From the NCBI GenBank assembly GCA_936440205.1, contig OW387136.1, forward strand, positions 34,143,927 to 34,207,926: a DNA stretch of 64,000 bases. The letters run 5' to 3'. The position numbers and the translations under genes are program-made. How positions within the stretch are numbered: position 1 is the stretch's first letter; every line of letters starts with the position of its first letter. Of this stretch, positions 12,047 to 23,659 are shown in pieces. The notes under the pieces are model-generated. The model was not told where the DNA came from. It searched no databases and worked only from the letters and a program-made list of their open reading frames with translations. Origin of the DNA: Lepidonotus clava (taxonomy: Eukaryota; Annelida; Polychaeta; Phyllodocida; Polynoidae).

Positions 12047-12967
12047 CACTGTGTGGTCCGTCGCATCTCCTCACTGTTGCGAGGGTTGTCCACCACAGTG
12101 AGATCCCTCCCTGTTAAAAAAATTAAACAATACAACCTCTCAAAACAAGGACGTCGCTGTTGCGATGGATCCCGCTGTTGATTTGTGGCTGTTCTACTGG
12201 ACTGATTTTAATTCTGTAAAAGGTTCTGAAAACTAGACATTTAGATCTAAATTCCTGAAATTTTCAGCCTGGAAAAATTATTAAAAATGGGTGAACATTG
12301 ATGCTGAATTTCATGTATAACAGCGAGACTTTGACCAAACCCTCGCTGTGGTTTACACCGTTACTAGACCCCTAAATAAGTCCTCTCTGTGCTCTCGCTG
12401 TTGCGAGGGTTTGGTTATGCGACGGAGCACTGTAGAATGGCCACAATTCAAGAGCACAACCCATCGCAACAGCGACATCCATGTTGGGAAACACTGAATT
12501 ATTTCACCATTTCATCATGAGACAGGCCACCAGTGGCTGGTATAGTCAAACCATTCAGGAATGACCAGTGTGCCATCACAAAATCAAATCCTCACAACAG
12601 CAAGAGTTTAAAAAGAAGTCTGATTCGGGTCTCACGACAGCGACATGCTTAGGGTTTTCAAAATGCCAACCCTCGCAACAGTGATGGTTTTGACCACATT
12701 TTGAACACATTTAATTGAATGATGAATACATTTCTGTCACTTACCTCTTCTATATTTTAAAAGCTAAGGGATACAGCTATCATTTGCTGAAAACAAAATA
12801 TTGAAATAGTGAGCCCAAAATGTCCCCCTTACGCATTTAAAAATTGGGTGTGCAAACTCTCGCTGTTGTTAGGAAAATGGGATACCCTCGCTCTTCAACA
12901 AGGATGGGTCCCACTGTTAGTGTCAACCCTCGCAACAGCGAGACCCATTATGTGAAGGAGCACAGTG
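12047..12967. mobile_element. CACTG-ended element with many CGCTGTTGCGAGGG motifs
   Basis: Left end CACTGTGTGGTCCGTCGCAT and right end ATGTGAAGGAGCACAGTG are inverted repeats that continue into a shared CTGTTGCGAGGGTTG. About a dozen direct or inverted copies of CTCGCTGTTGCGAGGG or close relatives lie between, for example at about 12070, 12110, 12330, 12395, 12465, 12665, 12855 and 12935. An end-like GCGACGGAGCACTG at 12417-12431 suggests two copies joined. Subterminal motif arrays are typical of CACTA/EnSpm elements. No transposase and no clear target duplication. Confidence 0.55.
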
Positions 12968-13876
12968 GTTCGGGAGTTAAGGCCCACAAACATGATTATT
13001 ACAAATAGAACATGATACAAGCTGTAATATCCATATTACTTTATCTGATTGGCTTATGCACTCAACACAGTTGAGCTGAATATTGGCTATATTACATATC
13101 AAGATCATGCCTTACTACTGATTAATACTGCATATGAAATTATCCAGTCCTACTGTCACATAAAGATTGGCTGTATGACTGCCTATGACTTAAAACTAAA
13201 ATTAGCTGATATTGAACTATGCACAGGAGAGTTTTTCTTTTAGGCCTCTTCTCACTATCTAGTGTTTAAAACAAGGTACCCAATAAGCCCATCCCACTTT
13301 TTGCCAACATTAAAGTTTACTATGAGATATTTTCAAAATTGCTGCCATTCTTATTCCATGAAGACAGTTATGTTAGGTTAATAGTAACATTTTTATTTAA
13401 GGGATTTACATGGGGGACCCTTTACGGTCAATCTAGACCCTTCCTATACAGTCATAACCCCCCCTGTCTCAGTCATGGTTGGGTGGCCCAGAAGGCCCCC
13501 TACCACCACCGACTGGGAGATTTAGGCCCAGGCCAGTAGAGGCAATCCAAATTATTCTTCTAAAGTTTTCTCTATTCTTCCAAAGGTAATTAGTTTAACA
13601 AGCATTCGTGGTGGTCACAACTATTTTGATATTCTATATTTTAATCATATTTGTCTTGTCACTGTGTCATTATTTCCTATAGTTTAATCCGTGAACTTTG
13701 AGAAGCTCCCATTCAGATAAAGAAACATATTTTAGAATTAACATTATATTTAAACATAACATCGATCTAAACCTTACAGTAAACATATTTAAACTTAACA
13801 GTTACATAATACAAAATTGACCAAAGCAATTTGGTTGACAAATTGCTCATAAAATTGGTAGATTGCATGGCCTTTT

Positions 13877-15688
13877 TCCATAGGAACCGATGTTAAAGCT
13901 CCAAGAATATTCTGTGGATGATACTGACATAGATGACTTACAAAATTTATTATTCGATCTTGAGGAAATTCCACATGATGCCCTTGTAGAAATTATAAAT
14001 GATATTTCAATTCATAAATCATCTGGAATTCAAAATATCTCGGCCCAGGTAATGAAAGATGTCCTTCTTATTTTACATGAACAATTCCACTACTTGATCA
14101 ATTTATCAATTCGTACTAGTATTGTTCCTGATGATTGGAAAAAAGGTACTATCATTCCACTGCCTAAGGTTACGAATCCATCTGATGTTAATGATTTGCG
14201 ACCAATTACTCTGTTGCCGATGCCTAGCAAAATATTAGAAAAGGTAGTTTGTTTACAAACTATGGCATTTCTGGAAGATAATAAATTGATCACAAACTCC
14301 CAGAATGGATTTCGAAAAGGTAAATCAACTACTGACACTGCATTTAATTTTATAAATACATTGTATGTGAATGATAATGATAACTCATTCACCAGTGCAG
14401 TTTTCATAGATTATCGGAAAGCTTTTGATTCAATATCCCATAAGATACTTTTAAGCAAATTAAAATTGTTTAAATTCTCTGAGTCTGTAATCAATTGGTT
14501 TGCAAATTATTTGTCAGGAAGGCAACAATGTACCCAAGCAAATGGTTATATATCACAGATGGCAGATATAGGCTTCGGTGTTCCACAGGGATCAACTAGT
14601 GGTCCAATGTTGTTTCTGTTGTTTATTAATGATGTGATAAAACTACCACTTGAATCTAACATATTATTGTACGCGGATGACATAGTTATTTTTACTCAAG
14701 GGAATACAGTGGACAATAACTGTAGAATTTTGAAAGATGACATGATGAAAATAATTGATTGGAGTAATACATCAAGGCTTACAATTAATTACAAAAAGAC
14801 TAAGATTGTCCACTTTGGAAGTAGTAAAAGGAAATATGTCCCGCGTAATCTTCAGGTGCTCGACAATGACATTGAATGTGTGGACAGTTATAAGTACCTT
14901 GGATTCCTGATTGATAGAGAACTAAAATTTAAGAGCAGCTTAAAAAATACATATAAAATCATCTCACAAAAATATTACATATTTAAGAAATTAAAGGATC
15001 AATTAAGTACGAGAGCAAGAATTGACGTTGTTAAAACTATGATCCTTCCATATTTCCACTATTGTAATCTATTCTATGAAATATGCAGTGTACGTGACAA
15101 GGATGACTTACAAATACTCCAGAATAATATTTTACGATGTGCTCTCGGGGTCAGGAATCCAAGGGAAATTCATGTTGATGAAATGCATCTTATGTTGAAT
15201 GTACCCATGTTAAATTATTCAAGGAAAAAGCAGATACTTATATGTATCTTTAAAGGGATAAAAAACAATAGTATCGAGTTGAGATTAAATTATAGAAACC
15301 TACGCATCTTTGATGCCCCTGTGGTTGAATTAAAATTGTACAATAAAAAGACTTACAAGATGTCACCTCTTTATATCGGTGGTGAACTATGGAACAATCT
15401 GCCAGCAAATATCCGTAATATTGAAGATTTGAATGTATTCAAACATGCAATCTCTCAGTATATTTGAATTAGGTTATATTTCTGTTTATCAACTAAATCC
15501 ACACTGTACAATGATGTGACTGTCACCTTTCATTCCATCTCATTATCATCATTTTTCATGGTAAATTAAAACTGTATATTTATATTTGAAATGTTATCTG
15601 GACTACAAGGGAGACCGGGAAATCTGTTTTTTTCCCGATTGTAACCAGTCTAAATAAATTTGAAATTAAAAAAAAAAAAAAAAAAAAA
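13877..15688 (+). mobile_element. LINE (CR1/Jockey-like non-LTR element), 5'-truncated
   Basis: A reverse transcriptase frame is followed by a 3' UTR ending ...GTCTAAATAAATTTGAAATT and a poly-A of about 20. GCCTTTT occurs just before the left end (13870-13876) and just after the poly-A (15689-15695); this 7-bp match may be the target duplication but could be chance. The apurinic endonuclease part is absent, so the copy is 5'-truncated as most LINEs are. Confidence 0.85.
13890..15467 (+). CDS. LINE reverse transcriptase (partial ORF2), 525 codons
   Basis: Copies LINE RNA into DNA at the target site. The frame opens at the start of the RT domain (HKSSGIQNISAQVMKD), then shows the LRPITLLP and NGFRKGKST blocks, the catalytic A box FIDYRKAFDS, the B block GVPQGSTSGPMLFLLFIND, the C box LYADDIVIF, the thumb (TRLTINYKKTKIVHFG, YKYLGFLID) and a C-terminal domain ending ELWNNLPANIRN with the usual F-K at the tail. 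The conserved blocks fit the CR1/Jockey group; the exact clade was not resolved. The frame has no internal stop, so the copy is probably fairly recent. The ATG used here is only the first in the open frame; the true ORF2 start is missing with the endonuclease. Confidence 0.9.
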   Translation: MLKLQEYSVDDTDIDDLQNLLFDLEEIPHDALVEIINDISIHKSSGIQNISAQVMKDVLLILHEQFHYLINLSIRTSIVPDDWKKGTIIPLPKVTNPSDVNDLRPITLLPMPSKILEKVVCLQTMAFLEDNKLITNSQNGFRKGKSTTDTAFNFINTLYVNDNDNSFTSAVFIDYRKAFDSISHKILLSKLKLFKFSESVINWFANYLSGRQQCTQANGYISQMADIGFGVPQGSTSGPMLFLLFINDVIKLPLESNILLYADDIVIFTQGNTVDNNCRILKDDMMKIIDWSNTSRLTINYKKTKIVHFGSSKRKYVPRNLQVLDNDIECVDSYKYLGFLIDRELKFKSSLKNTYKIISQKYYIFKKLKDQLSTRARIDVVKTMILPYFHYCNLFYEICSVRDKDDLQILQNNILRCALGVRNPREIHVDEMHLMLNVPMLNYSRKKQILICIFKGIKNNSIELRLNYRNLRIFDAPVVELKLYNKKTYKMSPLYIGGELWNNLPANIRNIEDLNVFKHAISQYI

Positions 15689-16567
15689 GCCTTTTGGCCC
15701 AACCCATAATGTCCAACCCTATTTTGCCCTGAAATACAGCATTTTGATTGGCTGACAAACCCGCAAATCTATGCATTGATGACATTAAAGAAATCATAAT
15801 GTTTTAGCAATACTTGGGGGACGTTGAATGTAAACCCAAATCTCTGAGACAAGGATGGCTTATAAGATAATTTTGCCAAACCCTTATCCAACCCTGGAAA
15901 TACCCAATGTGGAATGGGCTCATTCTACCCTAAACATTTCATGATCAGCCAATTCTCCCTACCATGGATAGCACATTTCCTTCGCAGATTAGCCTAGATC
16001 AAGGTGCCTACTGGGAAATATGTCAAAAAGCCTCTATGCTGAAATATAGAAATTTTCATTAATCATGGCATCGTTTTTGGTTTAACATTATTGAAAGTTA
16101 AAATTCTATTTTTCATTTTGTATATGCATGCGTTTCTCATTTTTTAAGTTGGTTTGAAAATTAATTCATTGCAGTTAAAAACACAGCAAATATTTGCATA
16201 TTCTTATGTGTTTTTGTCGACAAATTAGTCAAAAAAAAACCTGCAGGTGCCTAAAATATGTTAAATCAGCTATCCGTGGTAGGGAGAATTCCTCACGCAA
16301 CTTACAGTCAGATGAAAGAACTATGCCTAATGACAGGGTACGTTTGTCCCTTCTTTTGTCTGTTCTTAGTTCTACGGTCTTATCTTCTCTGAACTATTAG
16401 TATTACATAGATGTATTTCTTAAGCCCTAGTTCTCTCATCAAACAGTAGGGGGCAACACAGATTAGCTAGGGTTCTGTCAGTAGACGCCTTCTTTTTAAA
16501 GGTGGCACCCCCTCATGGCAGAAATCTGAACCCTGGTGAGGGGAGTGCAGTCTGCAGCACTGATCAC

Positions 16568-17252
16568 CAGGTTGGGGCTACGATGGGAAAAACGGGAAGT
16601 CCCGTTTTTTCAGGACGTCCCCCTTTAAATCATTTTAAAACATTCCATTTTCATTTTTCTAATTTTGAAATTTGACTCTACATGACAAACAATCATTTGG
16701 TTAAATTAGAATCCAATCCAATAATCATAATCATGGTTTTAAAGGTTTTCAAAAGTATGCCTGAAAAAACAGGACGTCCTGAAATAACGGATCACAAAAC
16801 CGTCCTGTTATTTCAGGACGGGCCGTTTTCTTGGTATGATTTTTTAAACTTTTAATAAATAAAATTCAATAGGAAAAAAATGCAATGATAAAATTTGAAA
16901 ATGCAACGATCATTTTGATGCAAAAGATGTGTTCTTTCATCATAAATAATTTGTGAATTTAGCAAACTCCTCATTTTCTGAGCATTTTTATTCATGTAAA
17001 AATATTAATTGTGAAATTATTATTTATATATTTGTCAAAATGGAAAGTGTCATTAAATTCATGATAAATGCAGAATTCCATAATTTTTGCAGTTTCCATC
17101 TGTAGAAGTACTATATTATGTTTGTCTTGTGTAAAATTCATGTATGATTTAATCTAAAATAATTAGATAATACACTTTTTCATAATTGCCTGTTATAACA
17201 GGACGTCCCGTTTTTCCAGGACGTCCTGTTTTTCAGTGGTATCCCCAACCTG
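16568..17252. mobile_element. 685-bp inverted-repeat element, ATCAC duplication
   Basis: Ends CAGGTTGGGG and CCCCAACCTG, flanked by ATCAC on both sides (16563-16567, 17253-17257). Subterminal AAACGGGAAGTCCCGTTTTTT and several CAGGACGTCC motifs form nested hairpins at both ends. The core is very AT-rich and noncoding. Superfamily unknown; a 5-bp duplication would not suit canonical hAT. Confidence 0.7.
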
Positions 17253-17623
17253 ATCACTGTACTTGGAGCAGAATGAAGTGAGAACTAGTGACCATTTAGA
17301 TGGCCAAGGTTCTATATTGTTAGTAATTCACAGTTTGTATGTATGGAAGTGGGGTGGGAGAAGGGGTAGTTGTGGTTGTTCATACCGGTTTAGTTCCACA
17401 GCCCGGGACCCCTGGACACCCACTCAACCTAACCCCTCTTGCTTAGTACCTGTAATTATCTTGTTTTAGAGTTGACCTCCTTTCAAAATAAAAGTCAAAC
17501 TAGGTTGAAAGATTCCTTAATGTATCAAAACTAATTCTTACATGCGACAGGAGAGTTTACATGAAGCCTGGCCCAGGATGTGAACTAATAAAAATTAGTG
17601 ACACGTAACTTTGGGATCTACAT

Positions 17624-17810
17624 CCTATCCTGGCGCGGATTTAGTGGGGGGGGCGGGGGGGGGGGGGGGCAGGTGTGCGCCTCCCCTTTTTTGGACCAAA
17701 TTTGATTTTTTTTAAATGTAAAACTCCTGCTCCCAGGGGGTCCAGCTGTAAATTTTCCAATAGCACCCCCCCCTTTTTTTTTTCTTCAAAATCCTGGATC
17801 CGCCCTTGCT
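17624..17810. mobile_element. GGATCC-type inverted-repeat element, possible 8-bp duplication
   Basis: Left GGCGCGGATTTAG and right CTGGATCCGCCC match the ends of the element at 11180-11336, and ATCTACAT is found on both flanks (17616-17623, 17811-17818). An 8-bp duplication would fit hAT, but ends and flanks are eroded. Contains a long G run. Confidence 0.5.
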
Positions 17811-19063
17811 ATCTACATACCTACAATGGGGAAAACCACTAGATAATGGTCTGGTGAGTGGAGCATGGAAATTTCATTTAAAAAAAGAACCTTTCTAGAT
17901 TATAAGATATAACCTCTGACTGGAGAAAGTAGGTCAAACCAAAGTGATAAAAACAGAAGACAGAAATGAATGCTACATGCCCGATGGCTTCTCATAAATG
18001 ATGCAGCATTTAATATATTAATTAATATCTTTAATATAGTATTATTGAATATATATTGAGCCCTAATATTCGATGCTATATATTATAACATTGCCGATAA
18101 ACCGAGCCTGTTATTCATTGTAACATGTACATAATCACACTTATCCAATTATTCATCCTATGCCTAAAAGATGCATGTATAGAGTGGCAATTGTATTTTG
18201 CTTTGCTCCAAAGCCACCATAAAGTATTAAGAAGACCTAAATTGTACTAAATCTACCTTTTCTCACTATGAATTCATTATAATTAAAACCAAAATAGCAA
18301 ATAGCAAATAGCAAATAGCAAACACTAAATACCAAAACCCTTTTCCTGTAAAGTAAATAAAAGTGTACCTTTGGCTTTCCTGGTACTTGGCCACGCATGC
18401 CTCTGGGTGTGACCAATCAGTATTTTGTTTGGCATATATTGTATTTTGGGTCATTTTGGTTTGTGCCATTTAGTATTTACTATTTGCCATTTAGTATTTG
18501 CTATTTAGTATTTGCTATTTAGTATTTTGTTTTGGGGAGAGGTTATTAAAACAAATGCAAGTATGGCCACGTTGAGTATTTTCAATATGATACTTATGTT
18601 TTGCCACTTTCAATAAAGGTCAGATTTTGACTAACTCGGCGTCACATGACCACCTCTCAACCAATCAGATGGCTAGAAAAAATGGCCTGTACCTGCACTC
18701 TCTCACGATGAGTCCCTTAGCTGAGAGAGAAGGGGCACCAGCATAATGGCTTTCCTGGGAAATTGGCCATGCCTCTGGGTGTGACCAATCGGTATTTTGT
18801 TTGGCATATATACTGTAAATGGTTTCAATGAATAATCGTTTAACTATTTCAAAAGGTGATATTGCATTTTGTATTTAGGTTTTAGGTTTCTGTTATATAA
18901 GTGATGGATAAAGGGAATTGCTTAATGGAAATTGAAGACTTGTGTATATGGCATTTTGTATTTAGTATTTGGGTTTCGGCAATATGCTAATGTAAATATA
19001 ATTATAGGAATTGGGAGCATTTGGTATTTAGGATGTAGTTTAATTGTGAATGATATTAAGTAT

Positions 19064-19664
19064 TGAACTATTGTTAATGTTTGATTTAATACTGCGTGAT
19101 GTGTCTAACTAAGTATCCATGAGTCGTTTATCCAGGTTGTCCGAGTCAATCAGACTGCGTTCAAAGTTAGCTCGTTCACTTCCCAATAGTTCAAAAGAAA
19201 TGAACGATGAGGGAGCTCTTAATATGAAAGGTTTTTTATTCAATAACATCTCATCCCGAGTCAAAGCCACTATGTATAACTCTCCATCAGTCCACCTCCC
19301 TTCTCCTATCAGCAATCAACCACATTTAGAATACAAGTTGTTCCAACACATCCTAGACCGCTCTAGTGCTTAGCTCTATCACAATTCTATGCCCGAGGTA
19401 GTTGGTATAGGTAAAACTCCAGTCTGCTGCGCGGGAGCCGGCGTACTAACTCCAAGTAGCTCCTTTGCTAAACTCACTCAGCTGACATTCTCACTAAAAC
19501 TGCCTGCTCCTCACTTTGCAACACCTTTTATACTGGTTAACAGGTGGCGCTGGGAGCGAAAAATATCTCTTTCCAGAAGTAGACTAGAAGTAGACTTGCT
19601 AAGCCTGATCCTTGTTAGATTATACAACGTGATGATATATTAAAAGTGCTAAGCTATTAGTACA
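19064..19664 (-). repeat. 3' LTR of the Ty3/gypsy-type element
   Basis: 601 bp, same length as the partner LTR and about 99.7% identical by eye. GTAT at 19060-19063 completes the target duplication. No obvious polypurine tract is seen next to it on the internal side, which may reflect the rearranged DNA there. Confidence 0.92.
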
Positions 19665-20074
19665 TTCGACGGCGGTCAGGTGTTTGAGTTTAAGGAGGTG
19701 GACGACATAGCTCAAACCAAATGAAGATTTTCAATCAAATGCGATAGGTTCCCAATTTTGATGATTGGATATATTTGTTATTATTATTTTTTTTTTTAAT
19801 ATAGAGAAACCAATGTGGGGTGGCTTTGACTCTCGTGGTACATTCAACACAGTGTCAATATAATCAGAAGTTCATTTTTGCTTATTCAAAGGTATAAACA
19901 AAGATACATTCATATGATCGGTTTTGCTTAGTACATAAGTACATTTTACCAGTAGTCCCATGTTGAGACTCAAGGTCAGTGGAACCATTCGTAAAGTTTC
20001 AAGGTAAGTTCATAGCATTATCAGCCCGTATTAAGGCTTAAGGACTGCGGCACCCGTGCATAAGGTGACAAGGT

Positions 20075-20240
20075 AAGTTCAAAGGATCGTGAAATAATCC
20101 TTGAAATGAAGGTGATTGTTGTACATTTAGTAACAAAGAAAGTCCAGAGGATTGTGAAATGATCCTCGAAGTAATAGAGTTGTCATGCAAACTCTTGACA
20201 AGAAAAGTCCAGAGGATTGTGAAATGATCCTTAAGGTAAA
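20075..20240. repeat. Short tandem repeats beside the 3' LTR
   Basis: GTCCAGAGGATTGTGAAATG occurs at about 20140 and 20208 (spacing about 68 bp), with a looser copy near 20080 (AGGATCGTGAAATAATCC). Confidence 0.5.
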
Positions 20241-21198
20241 GGAGATAATTCTGCCTACTGGGGCAATACTCATTGTTCTGAGTGTCAGGTCCGTTACTTT
20301 TACAGTTTCAGGCAAACACAGAGGAAACAGGTAAGTTTTGACTTAGTACATACATGTACAGTTTTTGATATATGCGATTTGGAACACAAGTCAACAAAAC
20401 TCAACATATATACAGTGTAAAGTTGTCTTAACCCTCTAAGAGTAACAAGTACACAACAAATTCAATTTCAGAACGAGTCAACACAATAATAATTGATTCC
20501 GTTAAAAGCGGACATCTTGAATGAACGGGTTTCACTATACAATGTATGTCAAATTTCAATCAATTTTCAACTAAAACAACATTATTTACAATAAATACAT
20601 GGTCCTTGTAGTAGACCGATTAGCTTTAAACAGTTTGGCATGTATAAACTATCATACCAAGTACGCGCCCATCAGCCACCCTTAGTACATGTGTACTTAG
20701 CGGGACGCTCGACTGGAGTTCCCATCCAGGGCCCAACCTCGGTCTGGGTTCCTCCAGGTGATAAGTGCCCGGATGGCATTTTCTGCTTCGAATGATTTTA
20801 GCGAGTTTGCGCGCCCGATATGAATTATTATGCCATGATAACTGAAATTTATCGCCTGATTATGTTGGTTGGGGACCTAAACTTTAGTTTAGCGCAGATT
20901 TTGTAAGAAATTATACGATGGTTTGATCATGCTAGCCGATTTCAAAATTTGGATCCCTCGGATCAAAAAGGGGTTTTCCCAAATTAGCCTCGATATGACG
21001 TCATTTTAATCAGTGCCGGCGGTTATTTCATCGTGTGTAGACGCGTTTTTTTTCAGTTAGCCCGTTTTTATCAACCACCCTGTCATCATCTACCATGGTC
21101 CGTGTGGCAGTGTTCTGTTCAGACCGAGAAGGCGGAATTGAGGAGTACCCTGATCTTCTCCTGGCGGGCACGGAACATACCTGTATCATCTTTTCCTG

Positions 21199-22455
21199 TC
21201 AGGATGCCATCTTGGGGGGCCTGTGTGCCTTGAAGATGTCGTACATCTTGATGGCACACCGCTCTGGGTGCCTTTCATTTGCGAACAGTTTCGGCACAAA
21301 CTTGCGACAATCCCCCCCATCCTGGCGTGTCTTGGAGAAACGCTCGTTAAAGGTCAAGTACACGTAGCCATTTTCGTCAGAGACCTTTACTATGTCATCC
21401 CAGCAGAGTTGCCTTCCCTCATGGATACCTCTGAGGCCAAAGCATTCAACCATGTACAGGAATAGGCCCCTTTGTAATGGTTCTGGTTTGTCCATTGAAA
21501 TTGCCCCTTTTTCCCAGAAAAGGTTGACATGTTCTGCTGTAAGGGGGTCTGACCTGTTGGACTTGTTCCCATATCCTTTCCCTTTCAGTTCCTTTCTTTT
21601 TGTGGCCAGCACATCCCTGCTGGACTCAAATTCAGGGCTTTCCTTCATGCTGTAGCCATACTTGTTGCCCTTGAGGTGCCTGTCTATGGCCCCAAACATC
21701 CCTGTGAGTGTATCTGGCTCATATTCACCCCCATCTTTTTTTTTCACTGTCATGATGAAGGCACTTACCAGCACATTTAAGTTTCCAGGGGGCAACTGTA
21801 GAAAGTCCTCTGATCCCTGACCTTTACAGTATTCTGTGAACCTTTTCACAACTTGTTCGGTCTTCCTTGTGGTGTTTTTGTTTTTCCCTGATTTTATGTA
21901 ATTGTCTATGTCATCCTCTGTGATGTCCTGGTGTTCCTGATCCTGTTGATCATCCTCAGCCCCCTCCTCCTCCTCCTCCAGGTCCTCCTCATACCCATCT
22001 TCACTGTCAGTATCCTCTGGAATGTAGGGGGGGTCCTCAAAATCCATACAATCCATCCCTGAAATGTTCCCTCCATCCTCGGAGATGGCGTCGTAGGTAG
22101 GCGGCACATTCACGGGTGTCCGCGGCACGTTTTCTGACGTCCGCGGCACGTTTTCTGGCGTCCGCGGCACGTTTTCGTCCCTTTCCTGATGATTTTCAGC
22201 CCTTTCCTGATGATTTTCATCCCTTTCCTGATGATTTTCAGCCCTTTCCTGATGATTTTCATACCTTTGCTGTTGATTTTCATCCCTTTGCTGGTCAGTT
22301 ATGGGAAAGGTAGGCTCTGTGTCTGGATGATCAAAAAGTTGACAAACTTCAAAAGTGTCCAAAGCAGTAGTGAGTTCTGTCTCTGAGCTGTCTGAATCAA
22401 ACATGAGCATAGCACGAATGTCACAGTCTGTGAGGTCGATGAAAAAGCTATCCAT
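21199..22455 (-). CDS. Crypton/KIAA1958-like tyrosine recombinase, C-terminally incomplete
   Basis: 418 codons. Residues 1-190 are low in complexity: a seven-residue tandem repeat NHQERAE/NHQERDE, three NVPRTPE-type repeats and a long acidic run (EEDLEEEEEGAEDDQQDQEHQD). From about 195 a DUF3504-type tyrosine-recombinase domain begins: an SAM-like core-binding part (TRKTEQVVKRFTEYCKGQG, LVSAFIMTVKKKDGGEYEPD, GAIDRHLKG) and then the catalytic domain with the first Arg in FGLRGIHEGRQLCWDD. The frame ends after FKAHRPPKM, before the expected HxxR and Tyr, so the visible protein lacks most of the active site. This family covers Crypton elements and host genes derived from them (KIAA1958, ZMYM2-4, QRICH1). 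It lies on the same strand as gag-pol-env. Confidence 0.7.
   Translation of the reverse strand: MDSFFIDLTDCDIRAMLMFDSDSSETELTTALDTFEVCQLFDHPDTEPTFPITDQQRDENQQQRYENHQERAENHQERDENHQERAENHQERDENVPRTPENVPRTSENVPRTPVNVPPTYDAISEDGGNISGMDCMDFEDPPYIPEDTDSEDGYEEDLEEEEEGAEDDQQDQEHQDITEDDIDNYIKSGKNKNTTRKTEQVVKRFTEYCKGQGSEDFLQLPPGNLNVLVSAFIMTVKKKDGGEYEPDTLTGMFGAIDRHLKGNKYGYSMKESPEFESSRDVLATKRKELKGKGYGNKSNRSDPLTAEHVNLFWEKGAISMDKPEPLQRGLFLYMVECFGLRGIHEGRQLCWDDIVKVSDENGYVYLTFNERFSKTRQDGGDCRKFVPKLFANERHPERCAIKMYDIFKAHRPPKMAS
22116..22300. repeat. 21-bp coding repeat in the recombinase gene
   Basis: CCTTTCCTGATGATTTTCAG-type units of 21 bp alternate two versions (7 residues each) at about 22185-22290, next to a shorter run of GTCCGCGGCACGTTTTCTG units at 22118-22180. 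The array stays in frame, as expected if it was maintained as protein. Confidence 0.75.
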
Positions 22456-22558
22456 GATGTTTTTACATCACCTTTACCGGGTTTTGTAGACTTTTCAGAC
22501 CTTTTTCTGCTACTTTTAGACGTCCGTGAATTTGGAAACGGCGGCCGTCAGCGTTTGT

Positions 22559-22571
22559 TGACGTCACGTGG
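22559..22571. promoter_or_regulatory. CRE/E-box composite upstream of the recombinase gene
   Basis: TGACGTCACGTGG lies about 105 bp upstream of the recombinase ATG (minus strand) in a GC-rich stretch, overlapping a cAMP-response element with a CACGTG E-box. A second TGACGTCA is at 20996-21003 beyond the other end of the gene. Function is inferred only. Confidence 0.35.
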
Positions 22572-22736
22572 GGTACTAGATGCGTTTTCATTGGTTTAAA
22601 GGTCCTCGGGGGCGTCGGGAAAGGTTTTTTTTTTATCTAAAATGATTTTTTGAAGGTCTTGACATCACAAGATTGTCTAATTTGGCAGGAAATCAATAAA
22701 AATCATCTGGTAAAGGGTTTGTTTTGGTAAAGATTA

Positions 22737-22822
22737 AACTAGGTCGCGAGTGGATTTAACTAGGTCGCGACGCCCTCGCGACCTAGTTACGGCCGTTTTC
22801 ATTGGTTCTGTAACTAGGTCGC
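22737..22822. promoter_or_regulatory. Inverted 13-bp sites AACTAGGTCGCGA, possible recombinase or operator sites
   Basis: AACTAGGTCGCGA occurs directly at 22737-22749 and 22758-22770 and inverted at 22776-22788; the last two form a perfect palindrome with a 5-bp centre. An 11-bp partial copy starts at 22812. The layout of 13-bp arms around a short spacer resembles the sites bound by tyrosine recombinases, but it could also be an operator or a hairpin in RNA. Confidence 0.45.
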
Positions 22823-22831
22823 ACTACTTTC

Positions 22832-22858
22832 CTGTATTACCACACTGTGGTAATACAG
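22832..22858. promoter_or_regulatory. Second perfect 13-bp-arm palindrome
   Basis: CTGTATTACCACA at 22832-22844 is inverted at 22846-22858 around a single base, and ATTACCACA recurs at 22867-22875. It lies 10 bp after the AACTAGGTCGC cluster, so two kinds of symmetric site sit side by side upstream of the recombinase gene. Confidence 0.45.
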
Positions 22859-23659
22859 AAAAAATATTACCACAGTCGAGGCCGTCACTGTATGCCTATT
22901 CAGCAATTCCGAAAAAGTATAATAAAACCCTGGTAAGTTTGAGGAACTGCAGGTGACCATGTACTTTGGTCCAGACTGCGCAGCTTTAGATTGGCTGTGG
23001 CAGAATTCTTTGATTAGTTGTCCCCCTTACAGGGTAATGGAAATATTCACGTGGTGACCACATGAGGAGACACCACAGGTGGAGCCGTCCGACTGGCCGT
23101 CGGCGACTCCAAGGTAAGTTGGGAGGGTGTAGCAAAGGCTACAAATACCCATTTCGCGTTAGTCTAACACCAAGACTGCATCAGTGTCATTGTGTTAGAA
23201 TAAGTGTTGTAGATCATATTTTTGTGCAGTGTCGTCCAGATGGGAGAGAGAGATAATGATTATTAGGGTTGGGTCATTATTATTTGTGGAAAAAAACTAC
23301 TTTTGGGTTTATGAGAAGCCATTGCTTGAACGGTATGTCTTATTATTGCTATTTTATATATATTTTTTTTTTTTTTTTTTTTTTTTAAATATTGTTGGTA
23401 TATATTTTGAATTACAGAGTGGTAGCCTGGCGTCCATCCTCATAATCTGTTTTGGGACTGAGCGTCAGGTTCCACTGTTTATATTGATCAGTCAACATCG
23501 TCGACACAGTAATAATTTAACATTTTAATTTGTACAATACCCAGTATGGGAGTGGGGTGAATCATCATTCCGCAAATATACATGTCATTATTGACCTTGA
23601 ATATTAACTGTACATGGGAATATTTGGTGATTATTCGTTACTTTATTTATTTCTTGAGG

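Larger units (their letters stand above)
9943..13869. other. Intergenic region rich in short DNA elements
   Basis: Holds the three inverted-repeat elements listed separately (11180-11336, 11542-11858, 12047-12967) and one stray copy of the LRR-intron minisatellite unit (CAGGGGTCAGTACCAAAGG at about 10859). No convincing host exon. Confidence 0.5.
15696..18176. other. Intergenic, AT-rich, with two DNA elements
   Basis: Apart from the elements at 16568-17252 and 17624-17810 I see no gene. The short frames here have no protein-like composition. Confidence 0.5.

Noticed and set aside
19109-19643. Small frames inside the LTR, repeated at 37513-38047
   Set aside because: Identical in both LTRs because the LTRs are duplicates; short and without recognisable domains.
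22116-22386. Plus-strand Phe/Pro-rich repeat frames
   Set aside because: Antisense of the 21-bp coding repeat of the recombinase gene.
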